A stretch of DNA of 64,000 nucleotides from Chryseobacterium antibioticum (GCF_012927325.1 NZ_JABBGI010000009.1:99599-163598); one strand, 5' to 3'. Counted from the first letter of the stretch, positions 35,957 through 44,670 are shown. Translations and numbers: made by a program. The notes: generated by a model not told the origin, from the letters alone.

Positions 35957-37349
35957 TTTTATCTTTTTTTGGAGGATATTTCTTTTTAAAATTTTTCTTG
36001 TTCGGGTTCGGCTGTTTTGCTTCCGGGTTAGAAGGTGCATCCGTTTTTTCCGTTTGTGCTTTTGGCTGCTGTTGCGGCTTTGGCTGCGGTTTCTGTTGCG
36101 GTCTTGGCTGGTTTCCGGAATTAGCGTTAGGGTTTTCCGGTCTTTCGGATCTTTCTGGTCTGCTTTGCTTTGGTCCCTGGCTCTGGCCTTGTGCCTGTTG
36201 TCCTTGCCCGCCGCTGTTCGGTTTGTTCTGGTTTCTATTCCTGTTATTGTTCCCTCTGTTCTTTTTTTCGAACCTGTCCATATTGTTTTCCTGGATTAGG
36301 TCGATGGTTTGAACAGGAGTATCAGGTTGTTTCAGATCTTCCAGAGGAAGGATTTTTTCGCCTTTTTTATTTTTTGCGATTAATTTCTTAACAAGTTCAA
36401 TATCAAAATCATACCATGCCATTGAACTGTCAACATAAGCAAACCACATTTTCTTTTTGAAAACGTCGATTTTGATACAAAACGCTCTTCCTTTTTCAGT
36501 GTCCAACGTTGTTGATGAAGAAGGGAAGTGGCTCAATGTATCAAGGTAGCTGTCCAGTTCATAATTAAGGCAGCATTTTAGCTTACCACACTGTCCTGCA
36601 AGTTTTTGCGGGTTGATGCTTAACTGCTGGTATCTGGCTACATTCGTATTGACAGATCTGAAATCGGTAAGCCAGGTCGAACAGCAAAGTTCTCTTCCGC
36701 ATGATCCTATACCGCCAACTTTTGCAGCTTCCTGTCTGAACCCGATCTGTTTCATATCGATCTTAGTTCGGAAAGCACCGGCATATTCTTTTATCAGCTG
36801 TCTGAAATCCACTCGGTTATCAGCTGTGTAGTAAAAGGTGATCTTTGAAGAATCCCCTTGATATTCTACGTCAGTGACCTTCATTTCAAGACCTATTCTG
36901 TGTGCGATTTTTCTCGCTTCAAGCTTTACAGCATCTTCTTTATTTCTTGCTTCCTGCCAGACTTCAAGGTCCTTTTGGTTAGCTTGTCTGTATATTTTAA
37001 GTATTGATTCTTCAGGAAATTTTTTCTTTTTTATCTGAATCTTTACTAATTCTCCGGTAAGGCTTACAACGCCTACATCGTGTCCCGGGCTTGATTCTAC
37101 TGTTACTACGCTACCTATATGTAAAGGAATATTATTTACATTTTTATAAAACGATTTTCTGTCATTTTTAAATCTAACTTCTACAAGATCGCACCTGTTC
37201 GATGCAGGATTGTTAATGTTAGAAAGCCAGTCGAAAACACTTAATTTATAACTATTACCACAGGTATTTACACTTTCACAGCCATTCGCGGTTTTTTTTG
37301 GTCCGCAAGAATGGGCAGAATCGCCGGATGTTTTGCATCCACAACTCAT
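35949..37349 (-). CDS. ricT: PSP1-domain protein, RicT/YaaT family
   Basis: A 466-residue cytoplasmic protein. The core (about 35-330) is the PSP1/RicT domain with conserved cysteines in GSCGRELCCSTWL and QCGKLKCCLNYELDSY, which in Bacillus RicT help hold iron-sulfur clusters. A Cys-rich N-terminus (MSCGCKTSGDSAHSCG) and a roughly 110-residue Gln/Pro/Asn/Lys-rich tail (QNKPNSGGQGQQAQGQSQG and beyond) extend it. In Bacillus the Ric complex affects RNA processing; the role here is inferred only. Confidence 0.9.
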   Translation of the reverse strand: MSCGCKTSGDSAHSCGPKKTANGCESVNTCGNSYKLSVFDWLSNINNPASNRCDLVEVRFKNDRKSFYKNVNNIPLHIGSVVTVESSPGHDVGVVSLTGELVKIQIKKKKFPEESILKIYRQANQKDLEVWQEARNKEDAVKLEARKIAHRIGLEMKVTDVEYQGDSSKITFYYTADNRVDFRQLIKEYAGAFRTKIDMKQIGFRQEAAKVGGIGSCGRELCCSTWLTDFRSVNTNVARYQQLSINPQKLAGQCGKLKCCLNYELDSYLDTLSHFPSSSTTLDTEKGRAFCIKIDVFKKKMWFAYVDSSMAWYDFDIELVKKLIAKNKKGEKILPLEDLKQPDTPVQTIDLIQENNMDRFEKKNRGNNNRNRNQNKPNSGGQGQQAQGQSQGPKQSRPERSERPENPNANSGNQPRPQQKPQPKPQQQPKAQTEKTDAPSNPEAKQPNPNKKNFKKKYPPKKDKNA

Positions 37350-37373
37350 ATATAACTATTTTTTATAATCTTG

Positions 37374-37402
37374 CAAATTTATGTAAATTTATCTTTATGC
37401 AA
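37374..37402 (-). promoter_or_regulatory. Promoter of the ricT-gldH-PBP1A operon
   Basis: Minus strand TAAATTTG (37374-37381) with TTG (37400-37402) 18 bases upstream, 24 bases before the ricT ATG. Confidence 0.55.
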
Positions 37403-37602
37403 TTCTAAAATACTTAAATATTCAATATAGGCGTCGTTTAACATTAAACATAGAAAATATATAATAGGTTAAAAGCTTATAAGTTACTAGTGTATATGTG
37501 TTTAGCCTGATATATTTTTAAAGTGTTATTTCAAACATAATTTTCTTTTCGTATATTGTTTAAAATATTAAGAAATATTAACAGGTGTATTCAAATTAAT
37601 TT

Positions 37603-37610
37603 TATATTTG
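37603..37610 (+). promoter_or_regulatory. -7 promoter box of the FadL-like/GDSL operon
   Basis: TATATTTG, 19 bases upstream of the ATG at 37630; no TTG at the usual distance. The other bases of the 280-base gap show no further feature. Confidence 0.45.
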
Positions 37611-37629
37611 GGTTATATAATAACAGTCT

Positions 37630-38871
37630 ATGAAAAAAATATTAGTATCAACTGCTTTATTGGCGGGTGTTTTATCTTACGCAGGAGGCTTCAGGGTATC
37701 TCTGCAGGGAGTAAAACAATTGGCAATGGCGCATACTAGTGCTCATGCCGAAGACGCAAGTGTGGCATTCTTTAACCCAGCGGGTATGTCATTCATTCCT
37801 TCTAAACTGAGTATAGTAGCAGGAGGGTTTGGTGCAAGTAATAAAATTACTTTTCAAAACTTGAATACTTTACAGAGTACAGAAACAGATAACCCTATCG
37901 GGACTCCGTTATATGCTGCCGTTGCTTACAGACCGATAGAGAACCTATCTGTTGGTTTCAGTTTTACAACACCTTTCGGAAGTACCGTCCAATGGCCTAG
38001 TGACTGGGAAGGGAAAGAAATGGTACAGAAACTGGAGCTTAAGAGCTTCTATTTTCAGCCTATGGTCTCTGTGAAATTAGCGCCTTGGGTGTCATTCGGG
38101 GCAAGCTATATTTACGCAAAAGGCAAAGTAAACTGGGATAAAGCTGTAACGCAGTTTGGTGGTGAGCTAAATATTAAAGACGAAAAAGCTAGTGGTAGCG
38201 GTTATAGTTTCGGATTCTATTTCAGACCTGACCCGAAATTAGACGTTAGTATTGCGTACCGTTCGCCTGTGGACATGAAGGCTAAAAAAGGGACGGCCAC
38301 ATTCCAGTTCCCATCTGCATCTATTTACCCGCTATTAGGGCTAGATCCTAGTACAGGACAGGATAAATTTACAGCAACGCTTCCTTTAGTTGAAGAATAT
38401 ACGATTGGTTTAACTTATAAAGTAACACCAAAGTGGTTGGTTTCAGCAGATTTCAACTACCATGGATGGGAAAGATACAGTAAATTGACGTTAGATTTTG
38501 CAAATGCTCCAATTGGAAATACGCCGGGCGATCCTACTATACTTGTGGCTCCTAAAAACTTCAAAAATTCAAAAACGTTCAGGTTAGGTACTCAGTATGC
38601 ATTCACTGATATGATCTTTGGACGTTTGGGGGCATATTATGATGAATCTCCATATTCTGATGATCATTTTATTGCAGAAACACCTTCATTTAACACGTAT
38701 GTAATTACGGGAGGTTTGGGTTTCAAACTAAAACAGTTTGGAGTTGATGTAGCAGGAGGATATGCACTTCCTCAGGCCAGAGACGTAAGAAATGCCGCTC
38801 TTGGCTTTAACGGACAGGCAAAAGCTAAAGCATTTTACTTTGGTTTAGGTTTATCGTACAACCCTTTTTAA
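37630..38871 (+). CDS. Outer membrane transport protein, OMPP1/FadL/TodX family
   Basis: A 413-residue outer-membrane beta-barrel with signal peptide (MKKILVSTALLAGVLSYAGG). The family hallmark is the N-terminal hatch with SAHAEDASVAFFNPAGMSFIP, and ENLSVGFSFTTPFGS follows. FadL family proteins allow passage of hydrophobic compounds such as fatty acids. The next gene, 10 bases downstream, encodes a GDSL lipoprotein, suggesting uptake and hydrolysis of lipidic esters. Confidence 0.9.
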   Translation: MKKILVSTALLAGVLSYAGGFRVSLQGVKQLAMAHTSAHAEDASVAFFNPAGMSFIPSKLSIVAGGFGASNKITFQNLNTLQSTETDNPIGTPLYAAVAYRPIENLSVGFSFTTPFGSTVQWPSDWEGKEMVQKLELKSFYFQPMVSVKLAPWVSFGASYIYAKGKVNWDKAVTQFGGELNIKDEKASGSGYSFGFYFRPDPKLDVSIAYRSPVDMKAKKGTATFQFPSASIYPLLGLDPSTGQDKFTATLPLVEEYTIGLTYKVTPKWLVSADFNYHGWERYSKLTLDFANAPIGNTPGDPTILVAPKNFKNSKTFRLGTQYAFTDMIFGRLGAYYDESPYSDDHFIAETPSFNTYVITGGLGFKLKQFGVDVAGGYALPQARDVRNAALGFNGQAKAKAFYFGLGLSYNPF

Positions 38872-38881
38872 TTGAAAGACT

Positions 38882-40444
38882 ATGAAAAAAATTATAATAT
38901 CAACACTTGCCGTGTCTGCACTTCTTTTTACAACAAGTTGTAATAATGATTTTGATACTGATGTAAAAGATATCCAGGTAACAAGCGGGGAGGCCAACTT
39001 TTCTAATTATGTTTCTTTGGGGAACTCTTTGACTTCGGGTTATAGGGATGGAGCACTTTACAGCAGTGGACAAAATGAATCATATCCAAGTATCATTGCA
39101 ATGCAGATGAAACTTGCAGGTGGCGGGGCATTTAAACAGCCTTTGATGCCCAATGATGTAGGAGGATTTATTGGACTACCTGGCTTTCCTGGTAAATTAA
39201 ATCTTCAGGTGGCTGCAAACGGGAGTTTAGGTCCTGTTGCCAGTAGCCCTGCAGCAGCATTAGATAATGTGACAGCTGGTGGACCTTACCAAAATATGGG
39301 AGTTCCTGGAGCAAAATCTTTCCACTTGGTTGCACCTGGTTACGGAAGTGCTGCCAATCTTGCCATAGGAGCTGCCAATCCATATTTTGTGCGATTTGCA
39401 ACTTCTGCAACAACTTCTGTTTTACAGGATGCAATGGCTCAGAAACCTACATTTTTCTCTCTTTGGATTGGAAACAATGACGTATTATCTTATGCTACTA
39501 ACGGAGGAACAAATTCTCAGACGGTAGGTGGGGTTACTACTTATACTCCGGCAACGGTTCAGAGTGGTAATGTAAATCCACTAACTTATAAATCAAATGA
39601 TATTTCTGATCCTAATCTTGTAGCAGGATCTATTAAAAATGTATTGGATGGTCTTAAAAGTGTTGGAACAACAAAAGGAGTTATTGGAAACATTCCTTAT
39701 GTTACTTCTATTCCTTTCTTTACGACAGTTCCCTACAATCCTTTAACGCCAACAACTTTAGGGGCAAATTTAGCAACTCTTAATGCAAGCTTGTACGGGC
39801 CGTTAAAGCAGGCATTGACTGCTTTTGGAGCTGGAGACAGAATTAATTTACTTTCTTCCACTTCTTCCAATCCTGTATTAATTAAAGATGTTGCTCTTAC
39901 AGATCTGTCGGCACAGCTTACTGCTGCCTTGACACCTTCTTTAGGACCGCTTACAGCAGCTGCATTTGGACAAATCTTTGGACAGGCAAGACAAGCTACA
40001 TCAGATGACTATATCCTTCTTACATCAAGTTCTCTGATTGGGACTACTGCAGCTGGAGTACCGGCTCCTGTAAATGTTTACGGAATTTCTTATCCGTTAC
40101 AAAACCAACATGTATTAACAAAAACAGAAGCTTCTTATGTGAAGACAGCAGTAGATGCTTATAATACTTCTATAAAATCACTTGCTGATTCTTATGGATT
40201 AGCTTTTGTAGATGGTAATGCTAAAATGGTTGAGCTTAATGGAAAGTCAGGTATTTTATTTGATGGGGTAAGATATACTGCCAAATTCGTGACCGGAGGA
40301 GCTTTCTCTCTTGATGGGGTTCACCTTACAGGAAGAGGATATGCCGTTATTGCCAACGAGTTTATCAAATCGATCAACTTAAAGTATAAATCTACGCTGC
40401 CACAGGTAGATCCTAATAAATATTCAGGAATAAAATTCCCGTAA
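38882..40444 (+). CDS. SGNH/GDSL hydrolase family lipoprotein
   Basis: A 520-residue lipoprotein (MKKIIISTLAVSALLFTTSC, Cys at 20). The GDSL block I appears as SLGNSLTSGYRDGAL (nucleophile Ser in GNS), block III as LWIGNNDVLSYA (Asn), and block V as FSLDGVHLTGRGYAVIANE (Asp and His). These are the four conserved SGNH positions of esterases/lipases. It is coupled to the FadL-like gene upstream. Specific substrate is unknown. Confidence 0.9.
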   Translation: MKKIIISTLAVSALLFTTSCNNDFDTDVKDIQVTSGEANFSNYVSLGNSLTSGYRDGALYSSGQNESYPSIIAMQMKLAGGGAFKQPLMPNDVGGFIGLPGFPGKLNLQVAANGSLGPVASSPAAALDNVTAGGPYQNMGVPGAKSFHLVAPGYGSAANLAIGAANPYFVRFATSATTSVLQDAMAQKPTFFSLWIGNNDVLSYATNGGTNSQTVGGVTTYTPATVQSGNVNPLTYKSNDISDPNLVAGSIKNVLDGLKSVGTTKGVIGNIPYVTSIPFFTTVPYNPLTPTTLGANLATLNASLYGPLKQALTAFGAGDRINLLSSTSSNPVLIKDVALTDLSAQLTAALTPSLGPLTAAAFGQIFGQARQATSDDYILLTSSSLIGTTAAGVPAPVNVYGISYPLQNQHVLTKTEASYVKTAVDAYNTSIKSLADSYGLAFVDGNAKMVELNGKSGILFDGVRYTAKFVTGGAFSLDGVHLTGRGYAVIANEFIKSINLKYKSTLPQVDPNKYSGIKFP

Positions 40445-40468
40445 TAATACAGGAAAATAAAAACTTAG

Positions 40469-40503
40469 AAACCACAAGAGTAATTCTTGTGGTTTTTTTT
40501 TAA
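40469..40503 (+). terminator. Terminator after the GDSL lipoprotein gene
   Basis: AAACCACAAGA (40469-40479) pairs with TCTTGTGGTTT (40485-40495) followed by a T-run. The T-run runs directly into the prs -7 box. Confidence 0.85.
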
Positions 40504-40508
40504 ATTTG
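40501..40508 (+). promoter_or_regulatory. -7 promoter box of prs
   Basis: TAAATTTG, 21 bases before the prs ATG, overlapping the end of the upstream terminator T-run. The -33 region would fall inside the hairpin; no TTG is at the standard spacing. Confidence 0.45.
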
Positions 40509-40529
40509 CAAAATCTTTAAAAAGTAAAA

Positions 40530-41468
40530 ATGGCCGATCAGTTAAGTTATCTATTTTGTACAAGAACCAGTAAGGACTTGGCAGAAAACATTGCCCAACA
40601 TTATGGGAAAGAGTTAGGGAAAATCAACTTTCAGGAGTTCAGCGACGGGGAATTTGAGCCTGTTTTGGATGAATCTGTAAGAGGTGGAAGAGTTTTCTTA
40701 ATCGGATCTACCTTCCCGCCAGCAGACAATCTTTTAGAACTTCTATTGATGATTGATGCAGCGAAAAGAGCTTCCGCAAAAAGCATTACTGTTGTGATTC
40801 CTTATTTCGGACTTGCAAGACAGGACAGGAAAGACAAGCCAAGAGCGCCGATAGGTGCAAAACTGGTTGCTAATCTATTAACAGCAGCTGGAGCAACGAG
40901 AATTATGACCATGGATCTTCATGCAGACCAGATTCAGGGATTCTTCGAGATTCCGGTAGATCATCTTTATGCTTCAAGTATTTTTGTGGATTATATCAGA
41001 GCCTTAAACCTGGATAATCTTACTATTGCTTCACCGGATATGGGAGGTGCAAAAAGAGCAAAAAATTATGCAGGTCACCTGGGTGCTGAAGTAGTAATTG
41101 CTTACAAAGAAAGAAAAAAAGCCAATGTTATAGAAGAGATGTTCCTTATCGGTGATGTAGAAGGGAAAAATGTCATCCTTATTGATGATATGATTGATAC
41201 TGCGGGGACACTTTGTAAAGCTGCAGATATTTTGATGGAAAAAGGAGCAAAATCAGTAAGAGCGATGGCAACTCACGGAGTACTTTCCGGAAAAGCATAC
41301 GAAAATATTGAGAACTCTAAATTGCTGGAAGTTATTGTAACTGACTCAATTCCTGTTAAAAATAATTTGTCAACTAAAATAAAAGTGCTATCTTGCGCCC
41401 CATTATTTGCGGATGTTATGACCATGGTCCATGAGCACCAATCGATTAGTAGTAAGTTTATTATCTAA
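40530..41468 (+). CDS. prs: Ribose-phosphate pyrophosphokinase
   Basis: Makes PRPP from ribose 5-phosphate and ATP; feeds purine, pyrimidine, His and Trp synthesis. The 312-residue protein shows IPYFGLARQDRKDKPRAPIGAKL, the metal-binding DLHADQIQGFFEIPVDHLYA, and the PRPP loop VILIDDMIDTAGTL. Length is normal. rplY follows after 55 bases, a pairing common in bacteria. Confidence 0.97.
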   Translation: MADQLSYLFCTRTSKDLAENIAQHYGKELGKINFQEFSDGEFEPVLDESVRGGRVFLIGSTFPPADNLLELLLMIDAAKRASAKSITVVIPYFGLARQDRKDKPRAPIGAKLVANLLTAAGATRIMTMDLHADQIQGFFEIPVDHLYASSIFVDYIRALNLDNLTIASPDMGGAKRAKNYAGHLGAEVVIAYKERKKANVIEEMFLIGDVEGKNVILIDDMIDTAGTLCKAADILMEKGAKSVRAMATHGVLSGKAYENIENSKLLEVIVTDSIPVKNNLSTKIKVLSCAPLFADVMTMVHEHQSISSKFII

Positions 41469-41523
41469 TTGATTTTTAGCATATTGCAAATTTAAACTGA
41501 ACAAATTTTTAAATTTTTTATAA

Positions 41524-42159
41524 ATGAAATCTATTACAATTCAAGGTACAAAAAGAGAAAGCGTGGGCAAAAAGTCTACAAAAGCTTTACGTGATGCTGA
41601 ATTAGTTCCTTGTGTTGTTTATGGAGGTGAAGCTCCTTTAAACTTCTCTGCTGAAGAGAAAGCTTTTAAAGGTTTAGTATACACTCCTGAAGCACACACG
41701 GTATCTATTGAACTAAACGGAGAAACAATTCCAGCAGTTCTTCAGGATATTCAGTTCCACCCAATTACGGACAAAATTTTACACGTAGACTTCTACCAAT
41801 TATCTGACGATAAGCCAGTGGTTATGGAAGTTCCTGTAAGACTTACCGGACGTTCTAAAGGTGTTGTGGCTGGTGGTGTTTTACGTCAGTCTTTCAGAAA
41901 ATTAAAAGTGAAAGCAATTCCTGCAAACTTACCAGACGAGGTAGTTGTAGACGTTACTTCATTGAAAATTGGTAACAAACTTTATGTAGGTGGAATCAAG
42001 ACTGAAGGATTCTCTTTCGTGCACCCGGACAATGCAGTTGTAGTAGCTGTTAAGATGTCTAGAAATGCAATGAAAGGTGGTGCAGTAGCAGAAGATGAGG
42101 ATGAAGAAGGAGCAACTGAAGAAGGAGCAGCTCCAGCAGAAGAAACTGCAGCAGAATAA
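41524..42159 (+). CDS. rplY: 50S ribosomal protein L25 (general stress protein CTC type)
   Basis: 5S rRNA-binding ribosomal protein of the long, two-domain TL5/CTC type, 211 residues. The N-terminus [35 protein letters not shown] and [17 protein letters not shown] are diagnostic. A C-terminal acidic and Ala-rich tail ([18 protein letters not shown]) is present, common in this group. Probably co-transcribed with prs. Confidence 0.96.
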   Translation: MKSITIQGTKRESVGKKSTKALRDAELVPCVVYGGEAPLNFSAEEKAFKGLVYTPEAHTVSIELNGETIPAVLQDIQFHPITDKILHVDFYQLSDDKPVVMEVPVRLTGRSKGVVAGGVLRQSFRKLKVKAIPANLPDEVVVDVTSLKIGNKLYVGGIKTEGFSFVHPDNAVVVAVKMSRNAMKGGAVAEDEDEEGATEEGAAPAEETAAE

Positions 42160-42185
42160 TATTTGCTGATTCAACAAATCATATA

Positions 42186-42214
42186 AAACCTGTCAATTTA
42201 TTGGCAGGTTTTTT
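42186..42214 (+). terminator. Terminator of the prs-rplY operon
   Basis: AAACCTGTCAA pairs with TTGGCAGGTTT around TTTA, with one G-T pair, then a T-run. Confidence 0.8.
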
Positions 42215-42327
42215 ATTGTAAAGCTAAAAGGATAAATGATCCTTCTTACCATTATGTCAATCGAATCTTTCTATCAGCTGATAAGTATCAGCCTGCAGCC
42301 CTATGCGTCCTTTAAGAAAAAAAGACG

Positions 42328-42335
42328 TAAATTTG
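42328..42335 (+). promoter_or_regulatory. -7 promoter box of sufS
   Basis: TAAATTTG, 42 bases upstream of the ATG. A perfect 12-base palindrome TATCAGCTGATA (42272-42283) lies 44 bases further upstream and could be an operator, although nothing else supports that. Confidence 0.4.
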
Positions 42336-42377
42336 AAGTGTTCTAAATAAGAGCGATCTAATTTAAAATTTTAATAA

Positions 42378-43598
42378 ATGTTTGACATTCAGGAAATAAG
42401 AAGTCAGTTTACTATATTAAACCGCGAAGTGAATGGGAAGCTTTTGGTTTACTTAGATAATGCAGCAACATCTCAGAAACCGGATTCTGTTTTAAAGGTC
42501 TGGAATGATTATTATACCGAGCTTAATGCCAATGTTCATAGAGGAATCCACACCTTAAGCCAGCTGGCTACCGAAGAAATGGAACTTTCAAGAAGAAAGA
42601 TCCAGAAATTCATTAATGCTAAACATGATTTTGAAGTCATTTTTACAAAAGGAACTACAGAAGGACTGAACCTCATCGCCTATATTTTAACACAGAAGCT
42701 TAAAAAAGACGATGAGATTATTATTTCCTATCTGGAGCATCACTCCAATATTGTTCCGTGGCAATTGCTTTGTGAAAGAACAGGAGCAAAGCTTAGAGTG
42801 ATCCCGATTGATACAAATGGTATTCTTCAACTGGACTATCTGGATGAGTTTTTAAGTGAAAAAACCAAAGTAGTTTCTGTAAATCAGGTGTCCAATGCAT
42901 TGGGAATTGTGAATCCTATTGAGGAGATCATTTCAAAAACAAGGAAAAATTCAGATGCGTATATCGTGATCGATGGGGCACAGTCTGCTCCTCACTTTGA
43001 GATCGATGTACAAAAGATGGACTGTGATTTCTTTGTGTTTTCAGGGCATAAAATGTATGCTCCTATGGGAACCGGAATCCTTTACGGAAAACAGGAAATA
43101 CTGGAAGAATTACCACCATTCCATGGGGGAGGAGAGATGATCGCAACCTGTTCTTTTGACGGAACGACTTACGCGGAGCTTCCTTTTAAATATGAAGCAG
43201 GAACACCGAATGTAGGAGGAAACATTGCACTGGGTGCTGCTGTCGATTTTATTGAAAAAACAGGCAGACAGAATATTCAGAATCATGAAAACGCCTTGCT
43301 GGACTATGCTCAAAGACAGCTTTTAGAACTGGAAAACATAAAGATCTACGGTGAAAAAGCCAAGAGAACGGGCGTAGTTTCCTTTAATCTGGAAGGGGTG
43401 GGGATTTCTTCTGATGTAGGCATGATCCTTGATAAAATGGGTATCGCAGTAAGAACAGGACATCACTGTACGCAGCCGATCATGGACTTTTTCAATATAG
43501 CCGGAACAGTAAGAGCTAGTTTTGCTGTTTACAATACGTTTGAAGAAATTGACAAGCTTATAGAAGGCGTGAAGAAAGCTCAGAAAATGTTGGGATAA
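42378..43598 (+). CDS. sufS: Cysteine desulfurase SufS
   Basis: PLP enzyme that supplies persulfide sulfur for the SUF machinery. The 406-residue protein has YLDNAATSQKP, the PLP-stacking His in YLEHHSNIVPW, IDGAQSAPH, the Schiff-base lysine K225 in FSGHKMYAPMGTG, and the active-site cysteine C364 in RTGHHCTQP, the group II (SufS) pattern. It stands 33 kb from sufABCD with its own promoter; no sufE or sufU was seen in the window. Confidence 0.95.
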   Translation: MFDIQEIRSQFTILNREVNGKLLVYLDNAATSQKPDSVLKVWNDYYTELNANVHRGIHTLSQLATEEMELSRRKIQKFINAKHDFEVIFTKGTTEGLNLIAYILTQKLKKDDEIIISYLEHHSNIVPWQLLCERTGAKLRVIPIDTNGILQLDYLDEFLSEKTKVVSVNQVSNALGIVNPIEEIISKTRKNSDAYIVIDGAQSAPHFEIDVQKMDCDFFVFSGHKMYAPMGTGILYGKQEILEELPPFHGGGEMIATCSFDGTTYAELPFKYEAGTPNVGGNIALGAAVDFIEKTGRQNIQNHENALLDYAQRQLLELENIKIYGEKAKRTGVVSFNLEGVGISSDVGMILDKMGIAVRTGHHCTQPIMDFFNIAGTVRASFAVYNTFEEIDKLIEGVKKAQKMLG

Positions 43599-43603
43599 AA
43601 ATG

Positions 43604-43629
43604 AAAAAGCAGTTGGTTAACTGCTTTTT
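43604..43629. terminator. Bidirectional terminator between sufS and the small peptide gene
   Basis: AAAAAGCAGTT (43604-43614) pairs perfectly with AACTGCTTTTT (43619-43629); A- and T-runs on both sides suit both convergent genes. Confidence 0.8.
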
Positions 43630-43637
43630 GTGATAAA

Positions 43638-43763
43638 TTAATCCTGAAAAACACAGTAGCATCTTCCCTGAACAATCACTTGAACATATCCAATTGCACA
43701 TTCAAGGCAGATTTCACCGCCAGCTACGATTTTTTTCATTTTTTCTTTGTCTAATTTTTTCAT
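43638..43763 (-). CDS. Bacteriocin-like peptide with double-glycine leader (41 aa)
   Basis: A 41-codon gene on the minus strand, from ATG at 43761-43763 to TAA at 43638-43640. The leader MKKLDKEKMKKIVAGG is charged and amphipathic, with hydrophobic residues at L4, M9, I12 and V13 before Gly-Gly, as in peptides processed by C39-type peptidase transporters. The 25-residue core holds four cysteines as CLEC (19-22) and CYC (35-37). Many Chryseobacterium genomes carry short genes named bacteriocin-like with similar leaders. No transporter or modifying enzyme is adjacent. Reality as a gene is supported by its own terminator and upstream TATCTTTA box. Confidence 0.72.
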   Translation of the reverse strand: MKKLDKEKMKKIVAGGEICLECAIGYVQVIVQGRCYCVFQD

Positions 43764-43793
43764 ATTCAATGATTTAAAATGTTAATGGTAACA

Positions 43794-43801
43794 TAAAGAT
43801 A
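43794..43801 (-). promoter_or_regulatory. Possible -7 box of the small peptide gene
   Basis: TATCTTTA on the minus strand, one mismatch to TAnnTTTG, 30 bases upstream of the peptide ATG. The expected -33 region falls on the edge of the perfect inverted repeat at 43820. Confidence 0.3.
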
Positions 43802-43819
43802 ATTAAAAATATCACTGGA

Positions 43820-43859
43820 AAACTAATAAATCCTCCAATTTTGGAGGATTTATTAGTTT
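43820..43859. repeat. Perfect 19-bp inverted repeat with 2-base spacer
   Basis: Positions 43820-43838 are the exact reverse complement of 43841-43859; the arm is AAACTAATAAATCCTCCAA. It lies between the divergent small peptide and nitroreductase genes, is not followed by a T-run, and so does not look like a terminator. It could be an operator, a cruciform site or a small mobile element. Confidence 0.85.
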
Positions 43860-43952
43860 AATTCATGGAATATTATAGAGAACCTGTAAATAATAGACTT
43901 TGCCAATCTCTGAGATAGGAATTTTTATACCTGCTTGTCTTTCTTGTTGAAG

Positions 43953-43960
43953 TAATTTTG
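43953..43960 (+). promoter_or_regulatory. -7 promoter box of the nitroreductase gene
   Basis: TAATTTTG, 20 bases upstream of the ATG at 43981; a TTG at 43935-43937 is slightly too close (15 bases). Confidence 0.4.
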
Positions 43961-43980
43961 CTCTGTCTAAATTTAACTTA

Positions 43981-44613
43981 ATGGAATTAATAGAAAAACT
44001 GAACTGGAGATTTGCAACCAAAGCAATGAACGGTCAAAAAGTACCACAGGAAAAAGTGGATAAAATATTGGAAGCTGCAAGACTAGCCCCTACATCCAGC
44101 GGGCTTCAGCCTTTTGAGATTATTGTGATCACCAATCAGGAGGTAAAAGAGCAGATCAAGCCTCATGCATGGAATCAGCCGCAGATCACAGACTGTTCAC
44201 ATCTTTTGGTGTTTGCTGCCTGGGACAATTATACGGAAGAAAGGATCAACAGTATGTTTGACCTTACCAACGAGATCAGAGGCTTTAAAAATGAAGGTTG
44301 GGAAAACTACAGACAGATGCTGTTGGGAACTTATCCTCAAAGATCTGCCGAAGAAAACTTTACCCACGCTGCAAAACAGGCTTATATTTCATTTGGAGCA
44401 GCTATTATCGCGGCAGCTTTTGAAGAAGTAGATTCTACCCCAATGGAAGGGTTTTCACCTGAGGCTGTAGATGAAGTTTTAAACTTAAAAGAAAAAGGTT
44501 TAAAGAGTGTTTTATTATTGCCAATCGGGTACAGAAATACGGAATCGGACTGGTTGGTGAATTTTACCAAAGTGAGAAAGTCTAAAGAAGATTTCATTAC
44601 CGAAGTGAATTAA
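43981..44613 (+). CDS. Nitroreductase family NAD(P)H oxidoreductase
   Basis: A 210-residue FMN-dependent enzyme. The N-terminal RFATKAMNGQKVPQEKVDKILEAARLAPTSSGLQPFEIIVI is the FMN-binding start of NfsB-like nitroreductases, and QAYISFGAAIIAAAFEEVDSTPMEGF and LLLPIGYRNTESDW complete the family pattern. It could reduce nitroaromatics, quinones or flavins; the physiological substrate is unknown. Single gene. Confidence 0.92.
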   Translation: MELIEKLNWRFATKAMNGQKVPQEKVDKILEAARLAPTSSGLQPFEIIVITNQEVKEQIKPHAWNQPQITDCSHLLVFAAWDNYTEERINSMFDLTNEIRGFKNEGWENYRQMLLGTYPQRSAEENFTHAAKQAYISFGAAIIAAAFEEVDSTPMEGFSPEAVDEVLNLKEKGLKSVLLLPIGYRNTESDWLVNFTKVRKSKEDFITEVN

Positions 44614-44633
44614 ATACTAATTTTTTCTCATAG

Positions 44634-44670
44634 AAAAGCCCCTTCAAACAATTGAAAGGGCTTTTGTTTT
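44634..44670. terminator. Bidirectional terminator between nitroreductase and hemE
   Basis: AAAAGCCCCTTCAA pairs with TTGAAAGGGCTTTT (one mismatch) with T- and A-rich flanks, between convergent genes. Confidence 0.8.

Noticed and set aside
35957..36040. N-terminal extension of GldH
   Set aside because: The extra residues are basic and lie in the Pro/Gln-rich end of ricT; the lipoprotein signal begins at the ATG at 35956.
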